Shown: piece by piece, positions 63,296 to 64,000 of the stretch
How the letters are laid out: every line of letters starts with the position of its first letter
Numbering within the stretch: position 1 is the stretch's first letter
Assembly (NCBI GenBank): GCA_021295155.1
Contig: JAJTJC010000036.1
Coordinates: 186,001 to 250,000, forward strand
Length of the DNA: 64,000 bases
Origin: Flavobacteriaceae bacterium D16
Lineage (GTDB): Bacteria > Bacteroidota > Bacteroidia > Flavobacteriales > Flavobacteriaceae
Direction of reading: 5' to 3'
Position numbers and translations under genes: made by a program
Notes under the pieces: model-generated
Databases searched by the model: none
Told to the model about the DNA's origin: nothing
What the model saw: the letters and a program-made list of their open reading frames with translations, nothing else

Positions 63296-63327
63296 AATTT
63301 CGTAATTTGGATCTTCAATTTTATAGT

Positions 63328-64000
63328 ATGTCGGATATACTGCAAAAAACTGAACACTACGTGGTGGATTTATTGACGAATCAACTGGATTCCAACTTTA
63401 GATACCACAACCTCAAACATACCCAACGTGTAGTTAAAAGTACCAAAGAATTATTGAATCACCATGATCTGCCGGAGGAGGAGAAGGAAGCCCTAATCCT
63501 CACAGCCTGGCTTCATGATACTGGTTATACACAGGGTAGTGAGGAACACGAAAAAAGCAGTTGTGGCATTGCCCGAAAATTCCTGAAAGAACAGGGCGTA
63601 AAGGAATCCATGATCAAAAAGGTGGAAACCTATATCATGGCCACCAAGCGGTATTATGAACCTACTTCAAAGCAAGAGGAAATCATCAGGGATGCTGATT
63701 GTTCCCATTTTGGTAAAAAGACCTATTGGGAAACTGCAGAACAACTGAAAACCGAGTTGGATCTGTTAGATATTGCCTCCTATTCAGCACAGAGTTGGTT
63801 AAAGGCCAATATTGAGATGTTCGAGAAGGAACACCAATTCTACACGGATTATGCAAAGGACAACTGGCAACCGGGCAAGGAGAAGAACCTTAGTCAACTT
63901 CACAAAGAAAGAAAGACTTTGAAGGCACTTACAAGGAAGGAGAGCTTAAAGGCCAAATATAAAAGTGAAAATCCTGATAGAGGCATTCAGACTTTGTACA
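63328..64000 (+). CDS. HD-domain protein of the Pycsar-effector type (DUF5706-like), cut by window end
   Basis: At least 224 residues with no stop before 64000, divergent from the phosphoesterase gene (32-bp gap). HD-type metal residues: His31 (LKHTQRV), His63-Asp64 (WLHDTGY) and Asp122/Asp124 (RDADCSHFG). The later part, NIEMFEKEHQFYTDYAKDNW and ESLKAKYKSENPDRGIQTLY, matches from memory the linker of Bacteroidota proteins annotated as Pycsar system effector family. These carry C-terminal transmembrane helices, which would lie beyond the window. It may act on or sense nucleotides. No cyclase gene is visible here. Confidence 0.75.
   Translation, partial: MSDILQKTEHYVVDLLTNQLDSNFRYHNLKHTQRVVKSTKELLNHHDLPEEEKEALILTAWLHDTGYTQGSEEHEKSSCGIARKFLKEQGVKESMIKKVETYIMATKRYYEPTSKQEEIIRDADCSHFGKKTYWETAEQLKTELDLLDIASYSAQSWLKANIEMFEKEHQFYTDYAKDNWQPGKEKNLSQLHKERKTLKALTRKESLKAKYKSENPDRGIQTLY

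Overview
The window is about 44% GC, almost entirely coding, and reads as the chromosome of a probably marine Flavobacteriaceae bacterium (Bacteroidota). The signs are a SusC/SusD pair, promoters with the Bacteroidota TAnnTTTG minus-7 element, a succinyl-type arginine pathway, a mevalonate cluster, many lipoproteins with short signal peptides, and a sulfatase relic. I found no tRNA, rRNA, CRISPR array or insertion sequence.

Region by region. 1-4804: the end of an Fe-S membrane protein and a three-gene glycosyltransferase cassette. It pairs a polyprenyl-phosphate-sugar synthase-like GT2, a processive CesA-like GT2 and an integral-membrane mannosyltransferase-like protein. 4814-13900: a nine-gene arginine/proline operon (GNAT acyltransferase, argG, argC, proC, argD, argF', argB, argE, argH). 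It is preceded by a good promoter and a 26-residue Arg-rich leader ORF that looks like an unrecognised attenuator. 13968-19259: BLUF photosensor, RluB-type pseudouridine synthase, and a minus-strand isoprenoid cluster (mvaD, mevalonate kinase, UbiA prenyltransferase, nitrilase). 19354-22948: TspO, glycerol kinase and glycerol facilitator, facing a lipoprotein glycerophosphodiesterase.

22961-37676: an alpha-glucan utilisation locus. SusC and SusD import oligosaccharides and two exported GH13 enzymes trim them. A Na+/solute symporter may take up the product. Cytoplasmic GH65 phosphorylase and beta-phosphoglucomutase convert maltose-type disaccharide to glucose plus glucose-6-phosphate. A LacI regulator is divergent from susC, and the space between them holds a LacI-type palindrome and a separate perfect 9-bp dyad. 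37946-47638: an accessory block of two tandem FG-GAP/ASPIC lipoproteins, a vanadium-haloperoxidase-like lipoprotein, an SRPBCC/GyrI-like protein and a beta-propeller lipoprotein.

47627-52204 is a decaying region. It holds two paralogous lipoproteins, a DUF4136 protein, an AI-2E-type permease, and remains of at least three genes: a frameshifted unknown, a sulfatase N-terminus and a frameshifted outer-membrane barrel. 52205-59500 is a minus-strand RND efflux operon whose TolC carries a fused substrate-binding-protein domain, ending in a K+-channel-like gene. 59606-63295 encodes a 1229-residue lipoprotein with a metallophosphoesterase domain, a middle region resembling a secreted-kinase active site, and an outer-membrane barrel. 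The window ends inside an HD-domain protein of the Pycsar-effector type.

The most novel signals are the arginine leader ORF, the phosphoesterase/kinase-like/barrel fusion, the SBP-TolC fusion and the relic cluster.
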